DNA of 9,815 bases, taken from positions 1 through 9,815 of the forward strand of contig JBKPDW010000397.1 of the NCBI GenBank assembly GCA_046728115.1. The letters run 5' to 3'. The position numbers and the translations under genes are program-made. Below the pieces are notes generated by a model, which was not told the DNA's origin, did no database searches, and saw nothing but the letters and a program-made list of their open reading frames with translations. Source of the stretch: CAVSWN01 sp046728115. Its GTDB lineage: Bacteria > Acidobacteriota > Vicinamibacteria > Vicinamibacterales > CAVVIG01. Of this stretch, positions 1 to 7,594 are shown piece by piece; position 1 is the first letter of the stretch, and each line of letters begins with the position of its first letter.

Positions 1-838
1 TCCTGACGAGGCTCGGAAGCGGAAGCGTTGACACGACGCCGCTGCATGGAATGGTCTCCTCGGAGCCGTTTCTGCGATAGGTCACCGCGGCGATGCGATT
101 TCCGTCACGCTGCAGACACACGGCCGGCGTATCGAGCAGCAGTTCGCCTCCGCAGGTGCGAAAGCGGGCGGCCATGTTCTCGTAGAGATCGCTGATGCCC
201 GCGCGCGGGTACATGTATTCCGTGAAATGCGCGGCCGGATCCGCTCTGATGCCCAGCGTCCGCAGGATGATGTTCTTGAGATTGAGCTTGGCGACGCGCT
301 GGGCCTGTTTGGAGGAAATCTGCGAGGTCGGCAATCCCCACACCCGCTCGGAGTAGATGCCGAAGCACAGGTCGTACAACGTGCGGCCGAGATTCCGAAC
401 GCCCCACTCCTCGAATGAGTCTTCCTTCGTCGGCGGACTCAAGATCGTCTTTGTCGTGGCAACGATGTAGTCGAGCAGAATGCGCGCCGAAAGCGATGGC
501 TTCACGCCGAAGAGTACCTGCAGGAGCTCGAGAGGATAGATGTAGTACTTGCCTTGGAGGAACACCCGCGTGCCGCGCGTGAGTACGAGCGGTTCGTCGC
601 CGAAGAACGGCTTGATGAGCTTGATGATCTGGCGGCTCTCGTCGGTCTCCCGAATATGGAACGTGTGCGGACCGAAATCGACACCGTAGGCACCCAATTG
701 AAGCGTTTTGCCCATGCCGCCGACTGCCGAATCGCGTTCGAGGACCGTGGTCGGTCTGCCGTGCTCGGACAGGCGCCAGCCGGCGGACATGCCCGCGGGC
801 CCGGCGCCGAGGATGACGACGGGGGCCGTCGAGGTCAT
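1..838 (-). CDS. FAD-dependent oxidoreductase, UGM/protoporphyrinogen-oxidase-like (partial, C-terminus beyond left edge)
   Basis: Only the N-terminal 279 residues are in the window; the reading frame stays open to the left edge. Residues 8-20 carry a dinucleotide-binding motif (ILGAGPAGMSAGWRL), followed by the acidic ribose-binding residue in VLERD (E34) and a second FAD-family stretch, GGMGKT, then DFGPHTFH at about 54-61. This is the layout of NAD(P)-binding/FAD amine-oxidase-like proteins, including UDP-galactopyranose mutase and protoporphyrinogen oxidase relatives often found in polysaccharide clusters. Later segments (YYIYPL near 98-103, YPRAGISDLYENM near 210-222) also fit that group. 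The ATG at 838 overlaps the TGA of the upstream SDR gene as ATGA, supporting both start and coupling. By context I infer action on a sugar nucleotide or lipid-linked glycan rather than haem synthesis, but the substrate cannot be read from this part. The family call is firm; the specific reaction is not. Confidence 0.88.
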   Translation of the reverse strand, partial: MTSTAPVVILGAGPAGMSAGWRLSEHGRPTTVLERDSAVGGMGKTLQLGAYGVDFGPHTFHIRETDESRQIIKLIKPFFGDEPLVLTRGTRVFLQGKYYIYPLELLQVLFGVKPSLSARILLDYIVATTKTILSPPTKEDSFEEWGVRNLGRTLYDLCFGIYSERVWGLPTSQISSKQAQRVAKLNLKNIILRTLGIRADPAAHFTEYMYPRAGISDLYENMAARFRTCGGELLLDTPAVCLQRDGNRIAAVTYRRNGSEETIPCSGVVSTLPLPSLVR

Positions 839-1776
839 GCAGGACGCTCGGCTGATAGCGCACGCTCCATCAGCCGCGTGAAACCTTCGTCGAACGAAAT
901 CTGCGGCACGAAGCCGTAGCGCTCCGCCATCGTTCGATCAGAGGAACGGAACTCGATGTACTCCTCGGTCGTGCCGTCGCGACGAACCGGGATGCTGCTG
1001 ACCGTTAGTCGCACCATCGCATCGACGATGTCGTTGACCGATGTCGGGTGGCCCGACGCGAAATCGATCGTGATCCGATCCGGACGCGAATCGGTTACCA
1101 ACGCGAGCAGGCCGCGCACCGCATCGTCCACGTGCATGAAGTCGATCAGGTTGCGGCCGTCTCCTCGCAGCGCGAACTCCCGATCGCTGCGGCGGACGGC
1201 GGTCAGAAAGCGTGTTGTGATCTTCCGCAGCGGCTCGAACGGGCCGTACGCTCCGAAAAAACGGACGTTGACGTAACTGGACGGCGCGCCCCGCCGATCG
1301 GCGTAGAAACGGATGTAGCGTTCGCTGGCAAGCTTCGAAATCGCGTACGGCAGATGCGGATCGACGTGCGAGGCCGGCGTCACCGGTCCGCACAATCCAT
1401 CGTAGACCGCGCCCGACGACAGATACACGAGGCGCCGCACGGGACAGTGCTCGAGGAACGTGAGCGGTGCGACCGCGTTGAGATTGAGATCCCCAAGCGG
1501 ATCGCGGGCGGATGCCGCCGGATCGCCGTTGGCGGCGAAATACAGGACCGCGTCAATCGGTCCGCGCGCTTCCGCAATGCGCCGCATCGCTCGAACGTCG
1601 TCGGCATTGGTGAGATCGCACCGCACGGCGCGAACGTGCGTCAGCTTGTTGCAGGCAAGGAATTCGGGAAAATCTGCCGTCGCGTGGTACACGGCAACGA
1701 CGTCCCAGTCGCGAGGAACCGCCAGCAGCGTATTCTTGCCAAGAAATCCCGACGCGCCGGTAATCAGAAGACGCAT
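835..1776 (-). CDS. NAD-dependent epimerase/dehydratase (extended SDR), second copy
   Basis: A complete 313-residue extended short-chain dehydrogenase/reductase. The N-terminus has the glycine-rich NAD(P) motif TGASGFLG (residues 6-13). The catalytic region has YLSSGAVYD (118-126) with the active-site serine and the YxxxK pair Y144/K148 in LPYAISKLASE. VRFFGAYGP (171-179) and DFMHVDD (212-218) are typical of nucleotide-sugar epimerases and dehydratases. The protein is expected to be cytosolic and act on an NDP-sugar, by 4-epimerisation, 4,6-dehydration or keto reduction; the family does not allow a finer choice. It follows the first SDR after a 114-bp gap, and its stop overlaps the start of the FAD enzyme (ATGA). 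The ATG at 1776 is followed at once by the glycine-rich strand (MRLLITGASG), so it is the natural start, although the ribosome-binding site is weak (GGGAC about 7 bases upstream). It diverges strongly from the neighbouring SDR, so a recent duplication is unlikely. Confidence 0.9.
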   Translation of the reverse strand: MRLLITGASGFLGKNTLLAVPRDWDVVAVYHATADFPEFLACNKLTHVRAVRCDLTNADDVRAMRRIAEARGPIDAVLYFAANGDPAASARDPLGDLNLNAVAPLTFLEHCPVRRLVYLSSGAVYDGLCGPVTPASHVDPHLPYAISKLASERYIRFYADRRGAPSSYVNVRFFGAYGPFEPLRKITTRFLTAVRRSDREFALRGDGRNLIDFMHVDDAVRGLLALVTDSRPDRITIDFASGHPTSVNDIVDAMVRLTVSSIPVRRDGTTEEYIEFRSSDRTMAERYGFVPQISFDEGFTRLMERALSAERPA

Positions 1777-1890
1777 GCGGTCCCGGGACGGCAGGCGGCC
1801 GACGCACGACGTGGTGTCTGCAGGGCACGCGGATCGGTTGACTTTTTTGGAATTCCGCGAGCGTTAAATCGACCGTGGTGCCGCACGTCG
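1777..1890. other. Intergenic gap between the two SDR genes
   Basis: A 114-bp spacer, one of only two sizeable gaps in the operon. It holds an AT-rich patch (1837-1868, with a run of six T on the plus strand) and an 8-bp inverted pair, ACGACGTG at 1806-1813 and CACGTCGT at 1884-1891, about 70 bases apart. I see no convincing promoter, strong terminator hairpin or small gene. A local promoter for the last two genes is possible but not supported by a recognisable -35/-10 pair on the minus strand. Confidence 0.4.
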
Positions 1891-2859
1891 TCAGCTCCTG
1901 ATTCCTGCCAGATTTTCGGCATACCACTCGATCGTGCGTGAGATGCCGTCCTCGAGCGTCACGCGCGGTGCATATCCGAGAAGTGCCGCCGCCTTGTGAA
2001 TCGAGGGAACGCGCAGTTCGATCTCCGCACCGGGGTGAGGCCGAAAGGTGATTTCGGATCGCGACTTCGACAGCCGCAGAATCATCCGGGTCAATTCGAA
2101 GTTCGTGATCGTTCCTTGCGGGTTGCCGAGGTTGAAGACGTGGCCGATCGCCTCGGGCTTTTCGGCGCAGGCCAGCACGCCATCGACGAAGTCGTCGATG
2201 AAACACCATGCGCGAATCTGGGTCCCGTCGTTGTAGAGGACCACGGGTTCGTTCTTCAGCGCCTGGAGGATGATGCCGCGCACGGCGCCGTCGCCGACCT
2301 GCCGCGGTCCGTAGATGTTGAACGGCCGGACGATGGTCAGTGGAAGTCCCGCCTCCAGGTGGTGCGCATACGAGAGATGCTCGGACGCGAGCTTGCTGGC
2401 CGCGTATACCCAGCGCGCCTCGCCGACCGAGCCGAGGGCCGTCGGTTCGCTCTCCTTGGCGTTGTGCACGAACGCGCCGTAGACCTCGCTCGTCGAAAAA
2501 TCGACGAAGCGTTCCACGCCCGCGCTCAACGCCGCCTTCACGGCGGCATGCGTGCCGAGAAAGTTCACCTCCATCGTCCGGATGCTGCTCTTGACGACCG
2601 AGTACACGCCGGCAATCGCCGCGCAGTGGATGACGATGTGGCAGCCGTCGATGGCGCGCGTCGTGGCGTCGAGATCGGTCACGTCTCCGCGAATGAAGTG
2701 AAAGTGCGGATGCTGCTCCACGTGCGCGAACTGAATGGCGTTGCGATGCAGGTTGTCGTAGACGACGATTTCGTTGTGCTCGATCAACCGCTCCACCAGA
2801 TGCGATCCGATGAAGCCCGCGCCACCCGTGATGGCGATGCGTTTGCCTGTCAGAGCCAT
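1891..2859 (-). CDS. NAD-dependent epimerase/dehydratase (extended SDR), first copy
   Basis: A complete 322-residue extended SDR resembling UDP-glucose 4-epimerases and NDP-sugar 4,6-dehydratases. The NAD motif TGGAGFIGSH is at residues 11-20, and an acidic residue at the end of strand two (D35 in VVYDNL) favours NAD over NADP. The catalytic elements are STSEVYG (122-128) and Y152/K156 in VYAASKLASEH. RPFNIYGPRQ (178-187) and the C-terminal sugar-nucleotide-binding segment complete the fold. It should act in the cytosol on an NDP-hexose or NDP-N-acetylhexosamine. It starts 13 bp after the regulator gene, with an AAAGG ribosome-binding site upstream of the ATG at 2859. The motif set does not settle epimerase versus dehydratase. 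In loci with a NeuC-type enzyme, proteins of this kind can serve as the 4,6-dehydratase of amino-sugar pathways, but that assignment here would be a guess. Confidence 0.93.
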   Translation of the reverse strand: MALTGKRIAITGGAGFIGSHLVERLIEHNEIVVYDNLHRNAIQFAHVEQHPHFHFIRGDVTDLDATTRAIDGCHIVIHCAAIAGVYSVVKSSIRTMEVNFLGTHAAVKAALSAGVERFVDFSTSEVYGAFVHNAKESEPTALGSVGEARWVYAASKLASEHLSYAHHLEAGLPLTIVRPFNIYGPRQVGDGAVRGIILQALKNEPVVLYNDGTQIRAWCFIDDFVDGVLACAEKPEAIGHVFNLGNPQGTITNFELTRMILRLSKSRSEITFRPHPGAEIELRVPSIHKAAALLGYAPRVTLEDGISRTIEWYAENLAGIRS

Positions 2860-2872
2860 CCGCTCAGGCCTT

Positions 2873-3517
2873 TCACAGGTGCTGGCCGTTGCCGCTCCGG
2901 GGCACGTCGGCGGCCGCCCGGCGCGGCGGCGCTGGCTCCTGTCGCAGCGGAAATACCTTCTCGCGCGGCACGCCGTTCTCGAGCAGTACGTTGATCAGCT
3001 GCTGCGCCGACCGCTCGAGCGTGGCGATGACGATGAGGTCGTACTCGACCGTTGCATGCTCTCCAATCGGCCGGACCGGCATTCCCAGAAAGGCATCGCC
3101 GCCGTCGCCATCGAAAATGGCCACGGGATCTAGGCCCGCCTCTTTCAAGGACAGATACGTGAGCTCCGCCGCTTCGCCGCGGCCGTATATAGCGACGCGG
3201 CGCCCGGCTGCGGCACACGCCTGAAACACCGTTCGCAACCGCTGGCGCACGTCACCGTAGAGATGCAGCGAATAGTCCATGAACTCGTACGTCAGCCGCG
3301 CTTTCTCGACGATGCCGCGAGGCGTAATCAGATACGAGATGCGGTTCGATTGCACGTTCACGCATTTGATGTAGCCCTTGCGCACGAGCCGCTTCAGGTA
3401 GATGTTGGTCAGCCCGAGAGCGATGCCGAGCTTCGTCGCGAGCGTCCGTTGCGTGACGCGCGCATTCTGCTCGACGGCCTCGAGCAACTGCAGATCACGA
3501 TGTGCTTCGATATCCAT
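2873..3517 (-). CDS. Winged-helix (EPS-type MarR-like) regulator joined to a Rossmann-like domain
   Basis: A 214-residue protein with two parts. Residues about 8-78 form a winged helix-turn-helix: QRTLATKLGIALGLTNIYL is the helix-turn-helix, and YLITPRGIVEKARLTYEF matches the wing and following helix of the EPS-associated MarR-family regulators that sit in exopolysaccharide clusters. After a helical linker (79-104), residues 106-191 look like a small Rossmann-like domain: RRVAIYGRGEAAELTYLSL with a glycine-rich turn, VAIFDGD, then YDLIVIAT and EKVFPLR. This resembles the CoA/nucleotide-binding domains of sugar acyltransferases and C-methyltransferase tails, and could sense a metabolite. The proline- and arginine-rich tail appears disordered. 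I chose the ATG at 3517, which overlaps the preceding TGA by one base (TGATG); a GTG one codon upstream is possible. The gene lies inside the operon, so regulation of its own cluster is a reasonable inference. Target site and ligand are unknown. Confidence 0.85.
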   Translation of the reverse strand: MDIEAHRDLQLLEAVEQNARVTQRTLATKLGIALGLTNIYLKRLVRKGYIKCVNVQSNRISYLITPRGIVEKARLTYEFMDYSLHLYGDVRQRLRTVFQACAAAGRRVAIYGRGEAAELTYLSLKEAGLDPVAIFDGDGGDAFLGMPVRPIGEHATVEYDLIVIATLERSAQQLINVLLENGVPREKVFPLRQEPAPPRRAAADVPRSGNGQHL

Positions 3518-4914
3518 CACTGAACAACGCCTGAGGAAGAAATCAGCTCACGAACGATCGCAGCCGCTACCCTCTCGGCGGATCGCCCATCGGTGTACTC
3601 GCACTGCTCGGAGACGATGCGACGGCGTCCGTCCGCGTCCGTTGACGGGTTCGCCAGATAGCCGTTGATCAAATCGACGAGTTCGCCGCTCGACTGCGCG
3701 ATTCGCACGGCGCCGCTCCGTACGACTTTCTGAAAGTGCGTCGAACGGTAATGCCATTCCATCAAGGTCTGGTTCGACCCTGGTTGTCCATCGAAGCCGA
3801 TATTGATGACGGGCGTATCGAAGATCGAGGCCTCGATGGCGATCGTGGATGCCACGTTCAGGACGACGTCGCTGTGATACAGCGTGTCGGCAAGATGCCG
3901 CGTGTTCTCGGACGTGAAGTCCACGTTCATTCCGTCGCCCGACCGCGTCGCCGTCTCGCGAAACGGCTTCTCGACAACCACGTCGCGCCGCCCCACATAC
4001 CTGTCGTATGCGCGTGCATCGTCGCGCGGATGCACACGCACGAGCAGTCCCGCAGCAGCGCGAATGCCGCCTGACGCGATCGCGTCCAGCAGAGTGTCGA
4101 TGACGAACGCGTGATGCGGAAACTTGCTGGCCGGAATCGTCGCAAGCGTGATGATCTTCCGGGCAGGATCGAGCCCGGTCCGCTCGCAGAACGCCGCCCG
4201 GCTCGAGCGCGGCTCGCGAAAGTACGAATCGAACTGCGGCACGCCCGCGACCGTGATAGCGTCGAGCCGGAACCGGTGCAACCTGTGCGCTTCCTCGGCC
4301 ATGCCCGAGTTCCACAGCACGAGGCGGCCAACCTGCCGCGCGGGAAAAAACTTGTTGGTCAGGTTGTCCCAGCTCAGATCCACCGCGATGGTCGGCACCG
4401 ATCGGCGGCGTGCCGTCCGAAGCACGGGGATTTCGGAAAAGATCAGACCGGGCGAGGCCGTTGCAACGAGCGATGGCTGATAACGATCGAATATCCGCTC
4501 CATCGCCGGATCGCCGACGAGGCGATCGGCGATGCCGTACCAGTCGCCGCCCGGACCGTTCGGTGCGAGAACGTGTCCGAGCAACCGCTTTAGCCGGCGC
4601 AGGCGAGCGGCGCCGGGAAACTCTTTCGGTCCCCGGATGCGCAGGGTTTCGGTGCGGCAGACGTCGAGATACCGGGCCTGAACGACACCCAGGAGCCTGC
4701 CCTCGAGTCCCCGCGGCGAATGCGGTGGCAGAACCTCAAAGCGGATACGCGGATGCGTGAACTCGCACGTGAAGCCGGGATCGGCGCTCAGCGGCGACAG
4801 CAGCACGATCTCGACGTCGGGATCGGAATCGAGTACCGACGTCAGTACGCCGGTCCGCAGCATGTGGCCCGCCGAGGAACCGTGCGGAATGCTCCACAGA
4901 AGACATCTTTTCAC
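3517..4914 (-). CDS. GT-B-like glycosyltransferase candidate
   Basis: A 465-residue protein without a signal peptide or membrane segment. I recognise the architecture rather than a named family. The N-terminal half begins with a strand and glycine-containing loop (LLWSIPHGSSAGHMLR, 5-20) followed by alternating strands and helices. The C-terminal half has features of a GT-B nucleotide-binding domain: a strand start at KIITLATIPASKF (253-265), LLVRVHPRDD (290-299), and VVLNVASTIAIEASIFDTPV (350-369), where a serine/threonine-rich loop and conserved glutamate precede a glycine- or aspartate-proline turn. This resembles CDP-glycerol glycerophosphotransferase-like and UDP-glycosyltransferase/glycogen-phosphorylase-fold proteins common in surface-glycan loci. 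It starts with GTG at 4914, the first start codon after the preceding gene's in-frame TGA 30 bp earlier, with no clear ribosome-binding site. Probable job: transfer of a sugar or polyol phosphate onto a glycan. Donor and acceptor are unknown, and another role of the GT-B fold is possible. Confidence 0.65.
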   Translation of the reverse strand: MKRCLLWSIPHGSSAGHMLRTGVLTSVLDSDPDVEIVLLSPLSADPGFTCEFTHPRIRFEVLPPHSPRGLEGRLLGVVQARYLDVCRTETLRIRGPKEFPGAARLRRLKRLLGHVLAPNGPGGDWYGIADRLVGDPAMERIFDRYQPSLVATASPGLIFSEIPVLRTARRRSVPTIAVDLSWDNLTNKFFPARQVGRLVLWNSGMAEEAHRLHRFRLDAITVAGVPQFDSYFREPRSSRAAFCERTGLDPARKIITLATIPASKFPHHAFVIDTLLDAIASGGIRAAAGLLVRVHPRDDARAYDRYVGRRDVVVEKPFRETATRSGDGMNVDFTSENTRHLADTLYHSDVVLNVASTIAIEASIFDTPVINIGFDGQPGSNQTLMEWHYRSTHFQKVVRSGAVRIAQSSGELVDLINGYLANPSTDADGRRRIVSEQCEYTDGRSAERVAAAIVRELISSSGVVQ

Positions 4915-4944
4915 GATGAGACGAACGGAGGCAGCGCGACGGCT

Positions 4945-6132
4945 TCAGCCGAGCGGAACCGTTACCGGCGGATCGAAAAACCGCTTCTGCGTGTACAGCT
5001 CGATCCCGGCAAGCCGATCGACGATGGCCTGGCTCGCGTCCGGCTTGTAGTAGAGATCCGAGGACGGGTAGGGTCCGTGACGCAGCTGCGCGCGGACCTG
5101 CTCCGCGATCGCGTGGGCCTCGTACGGCGCGTGAAAGACGTGCTCACCTCGCAGCCGGCCCTGTTGGCGTCCGCCGATGTCGACCACCGGCGTTCCCAGA
5201 TACGAGCACTCCTTGATGCCTGCCGACGAATTGCCTACCAGACACGCAGTGAGCCTGAGCAGCGCGATGAATTCGTCCACCGGCACGTTCGTGATGAAGC
5301 GAATTTTCTCGGTAATCGCGGCGTGATGCTCGCGGAAGTGGCGAAGGCTCTCGGCCATCTCGCCCGTGCCCGCATCCGGGTTCGGCCAGAACCAGATCGC
5401 GGGCATGTCGACCTCCGCGATCGCTCGCATCGTCGCCTCGAGGTGCACGCGGTTGTCGGGTTCGGTCGTCACGGGATGCTGGATGACCGTCAGGAACGGC
5501 CGCGTGATGTCCACCGCGTGACCGACACCGTAGGCGTTGATCACGTCGTTGGTCAGCTGCGCCTGCACCTGCGTCGCAAGCTCGAGATCGAGCGATCCGG
5601 TGTTGAACACATACTGAGGGTCCTCGCCCATCGCCAGCACGCGGCGATGCGCGTCGGCGTTGGTGACGAAGTGGATGTGCGCCAGCTTCGTGATCGAATG
5701 ACGGACGCTTTCATCGATGCTGCCCGACACGTCGCCGCCTTCGATGTGCGCGATCGTCTTGTTCAGATACGCCGCGGCCATCGCAATGGCCAGCTGCTCG
5801 AAGCGGTCGCCGCAGATGACGACGATGTCCGGATCGATGGTGTGAAAGCCGTTGGTGAATTCCAGCGCCGTAAGACAGGCCGTCTTCGCCATCGCGACGT
5901 GGTTTCCGCCTTCGATCACGTTGAAGTACGACGTCGAGATGGTGAAGCCGCCTTTCTCGATGTCGTCGGCGATGTGCCGGCTGTATTTGTCGAGCAGGAT
6001 CGACCCGCCGAGCATGAGCTGGAGATCGATCGCGGGGTGACTGTGGAGCTTGCGAATCAGAAGCTGACTGCGCCCGTAGTAGGCTCGGCTCGTGATCGGG
6101 AAACAGATACGCCGTTTGCCGTTGACTGCCAC
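4945..6132 (-). CDS. neuC: UDP-N-acetylglucosamine 2-epimerase, hydrolysing (NeuC/NnaA/LegG type)
   Basis: A complete 395-residue enzyme of the hydrolysing UDP-GlcNAc 2-epimerase family, which removes UDP while inverting C2 to give ManNAc or a related 2-acetamido sugar, the entry step to sialic and legionaminic acids. Visible family signatures: VVICGDRFEQL (104-114, D109), AHIEGGDVSGSIDESVRH (128-145, with E131 and E141), the QHPVTTEPDN loop (218-227, H219), and the UDP-binding block VGNSSAGIKE (299-308) followed by VDIGGRQQGR (317-326). Length is normal for the family. The start is GTG at 6132, one base after the ALDH stop, which gives tight coupling. NeuC, LegG and related enzymes differ mainly in tolerance of a 4-amino-4,6-dideoxy substrate, and this cannot be decided from motifs. 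No sialic/legionaminic acid synthase (NeuB) or CMP-transferase lies in the window, so the end product is open; the gene symbol denotes the family only. Confidence 0.9.
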   Translation of the reverse strand: MAVNGKRRICFPITSRAYYGRSQLLIRKLHSHPAIDLQLMLGGSILLDKYSRHIADDIEKGGFTISTSYFNVIEGGNHVAMAKTACLTALEFTNGFHTIDPDIVVICGDRFEQLAIAMAAAYLNKTIAHIEGGDVSGSIDESVRHSITKLAHIHFVTNADAHRRVLAMGEDPQYVFNTGSLDLELATQVQAQLTNDVINAYGVGHAVDITRPFLTVIQHPVTTEPDNRVHLEATMRAIAEVDMPAIWFWPNPDAGTGEMAESLRHFREHHAAITEKIRFITNVPVDEFIALLRLTACLVGNSSAGIKECSYLGTPVVDIGGRQQGRLRGEHVFHAPYEAHAIAEQVRAQLRHGPYPSSDLYYKPDASQAIVDRLAGIELYTQKRFFDPPVTVPLG

Positions 6133-6133
6133 G

Positions 6134-7594
6134 TCAGACTTTCGCGGGATCGTAGTTGACGACCACCGTCTTCCACTCGCAGTACACGTCGAGCGCTTCG
6201 GTTCCGGGTTCGCGGAAACCGTTGCCGGAATTCTTCACGCCGCCAAAGGGCATGTGCGGCCCGGCGCCGTAGGTGGGTCCGTTGATCGACACCAGGCCCG
6301 CACGGTAGCGCGCGACGAACTCTTCAATGCGGTGCGTGTTCGTCGTGTGAATCGCGCCGGTCAGACCGTACGCGGTGGCGTTCGCCAGCGTGACGGCTTC
6401 GTCGAAGTCGCGCACACGATAGAGACAGGTTACCGGACCGAACAGCTCGGTCTGCGAGATGGGATCAGCGGGGTCGACACCTTCGAGCACCGTCGGCTGC
6501 AGGTAGTAACCAGGCGCGAGTGCATCCATTCGGCAGCCGCCGCACACGAGCCGCGCCCCGCGGTCGACCGCGCCGTCGATCGCTGCAAGCAGGCGTTCGA
6601 GACTCGCGCGCGAAATCACCGGACCGCAGTCGTCTTCGGGCCCCGAGCCGACTCGAACAGCGGCTGTGCGTGCGGCGAGCGCCGTTCGAAAACGGTCGTA
6701 GATGGCATCGAAGACGATCAACCGGCTTCCCGCCGCGCACCGCTGTCCGGCATCGATGAATGCAGATGCCACGGCATGTTCCACGGCGAGCGCCATGTCG
6801 GCGTCGTCGCAGACGACGAGCGGGTTCTTGCCGCCAAGTTCGAGACACACCTTCGCCAGCACGGGCCGCGCGCTGACGGTCTGTTGAATCGTCTTGCCGG
6901 TCGCCGCCGAGCCCGTGAAGCTGACCAGGCCGACGCGGTCGTCCTGGATCAACGCCTGGCCGACTTCGGGCCCGAGCCCCTGCAGCGCCGAGTAGACGCC
7001 GACGGGTAAGCCGGCGTCCTGAAGAAGCCGGCCAAATGCGACGGCGGTCTGCGGCGTCTGCTCGTGGGACTTCGCTACAACCGCGTTCCCGCTCACGAGC
7101 GCCGGAAACACTTTCCACGCGATGCCGGCCAGCGGGCTGTTGAACGGCATGATGGCGGCGCAGATGCCGATTGGCGTCCGCAGCGTACGCACTGCGCGAT
7201 TCGGCACCGGGCTCGTCATCGTTCGGCCATAGAATCGGCTGCCTTCGCTCTCCATGAACACAGCCAGATCCGCGGACGATGCGACTTCCGCCGCTGCGTT
7301 TTTCCAGGGCTTGCCGGTTTCTGCCTGGATGATTTCCGCGAATTCGCGTTCCCGTGCGCGCAGCAACGAAGCCGCCCGTCCCAGGACTTCGCCGCGTCGC
7401 GGCGCCGGCAAACGCCCCCATGCTTCAGCAGCTCGGTTCGCCTCGCTTACCGCACACCTCACATCGTCCGCGTTTCCCCGTGCGACGGTGGCGAGCACCC
7501 GATCATCGATGGGACAGCGCTTCTCGAATGTGGCGCCGCTCGCCGAGTCGACCTCGCGATCGGCGATCCAGTGTGAAACATGCCGCGGATACAT
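6134..7594 (-). CDS. NAD(P)-dependent aldehyde dehydrogenase
   Basis: A 486-residue member of the aldehyde dehydrogenase superfamily, oxidising an aldehyde to a carboxylate through a cysteine thiohemiacetal. All key elements are present: PFNSP (150-154) with oxyanion-hole N152, AKSHEQTP with cofactor-binding K175, FTGSAATGK (226-234), general base E252 in LELGGKNP, nucleophile C286 in GQRCAAGSR, and E383 in ELFGP. The C-terminal MPFGGVKNSGNGFREPG block (448-464) is also typical. The frame is open upstream to 7948, overlapping the transketolase gene, but family homology begins at HWIADREVDSASGATFE, so the ATG at 7594 is the likely start; its ribosome-binding site is poor. It resembles succinate-, ketoglutarate- or glycolaldehyde-type dehydrogenases. 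The substrate is unknown. In this locus I infer oxidation of a sugar-derived or two-carbon aldehyde, perhaps linked to the preceding transketolase. Confidence 0.95.
   Translation of the reverse strand: MYPRHVSHWIADREVDSASGATFEKRCPIDDRVLATVARGNADDVRCAVSEANRAAEAWGRLPAPRRGEVLGRAASLLRAREREFAEIIQAETGKPWKNAAAEVASSADLAVFMESEGSRFYGRTMTSPVPNRAVRTLRTPIGICAAIMPFNSPLAGIAWKVFPALVSGNAVVAKSHEQTPQTAVAFGRLLQDAGLPVGVYSALQGLGPEVGQALIQDDRVGLVSFTGSAATGKTIQQTVSARPVLAKVCLELGGKNPLVVCDDADMALAVEHAVASAFIDAGQRCAAGSRLIVFDAIYDRFRTALAARTAAVRVGSGPEDDCGPVISRASLERLLAAIDGAVDRGARLVCGGCRMDALAPGYYLQPTVLEGVDPADPISQTELFGPVTCLYRVRDFDEAVTLANATAYGLTGAIHTTNTHRIEEFVARYRAGLVSINGPTYGAGPHMPFGGVKNSGNGFREPGTEALDVYCEWKTVVVNYDPAKV

Noticed and set aside
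105..863. A 252-codon minus-strand frame overlapping the FAD oxidoreductase
   Set aside because: Another minus-strand frame, open to the left edge, gives clear FAD-binding motifs; this one is an arginine/histidine-rich out-of-frame shadow.
1837..1868. TTGACT followed by TTAAAT on the plus strand as a promoter
   Set aside because: The spacing is 20 bp, the strand is opposite to all nearby genes, and no plus-strand gene follows.
835..2859. Tandem duplication producing the two SDR genes
   Set aside because: They share only family motifs; lengths, glycine-motif sequence and most other residues differ, so recent duplication is not supported.
1996..2994. A 332-codon plus-strand frame opposite the first SDR and the regulator
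   Set aside because: It spans two real genes and their junction and has composition typical of an antisense shadow.
4720..6159. A 479-codon open frame on the plus strand opposite the epimerase
   Set aside because: It is arginine-, valine- and aspartate-rich with no family motifs and lies antisense to a gene with clear catalytic signatures; GC-rich codon bias creates such frames.
6092..7009. A 305-codon plus-strand frame opposite the ALDH
   Set aside because: The minus strand encodes a complete ALDH with all catalytic residues; the antisense product has no recognisable domain.
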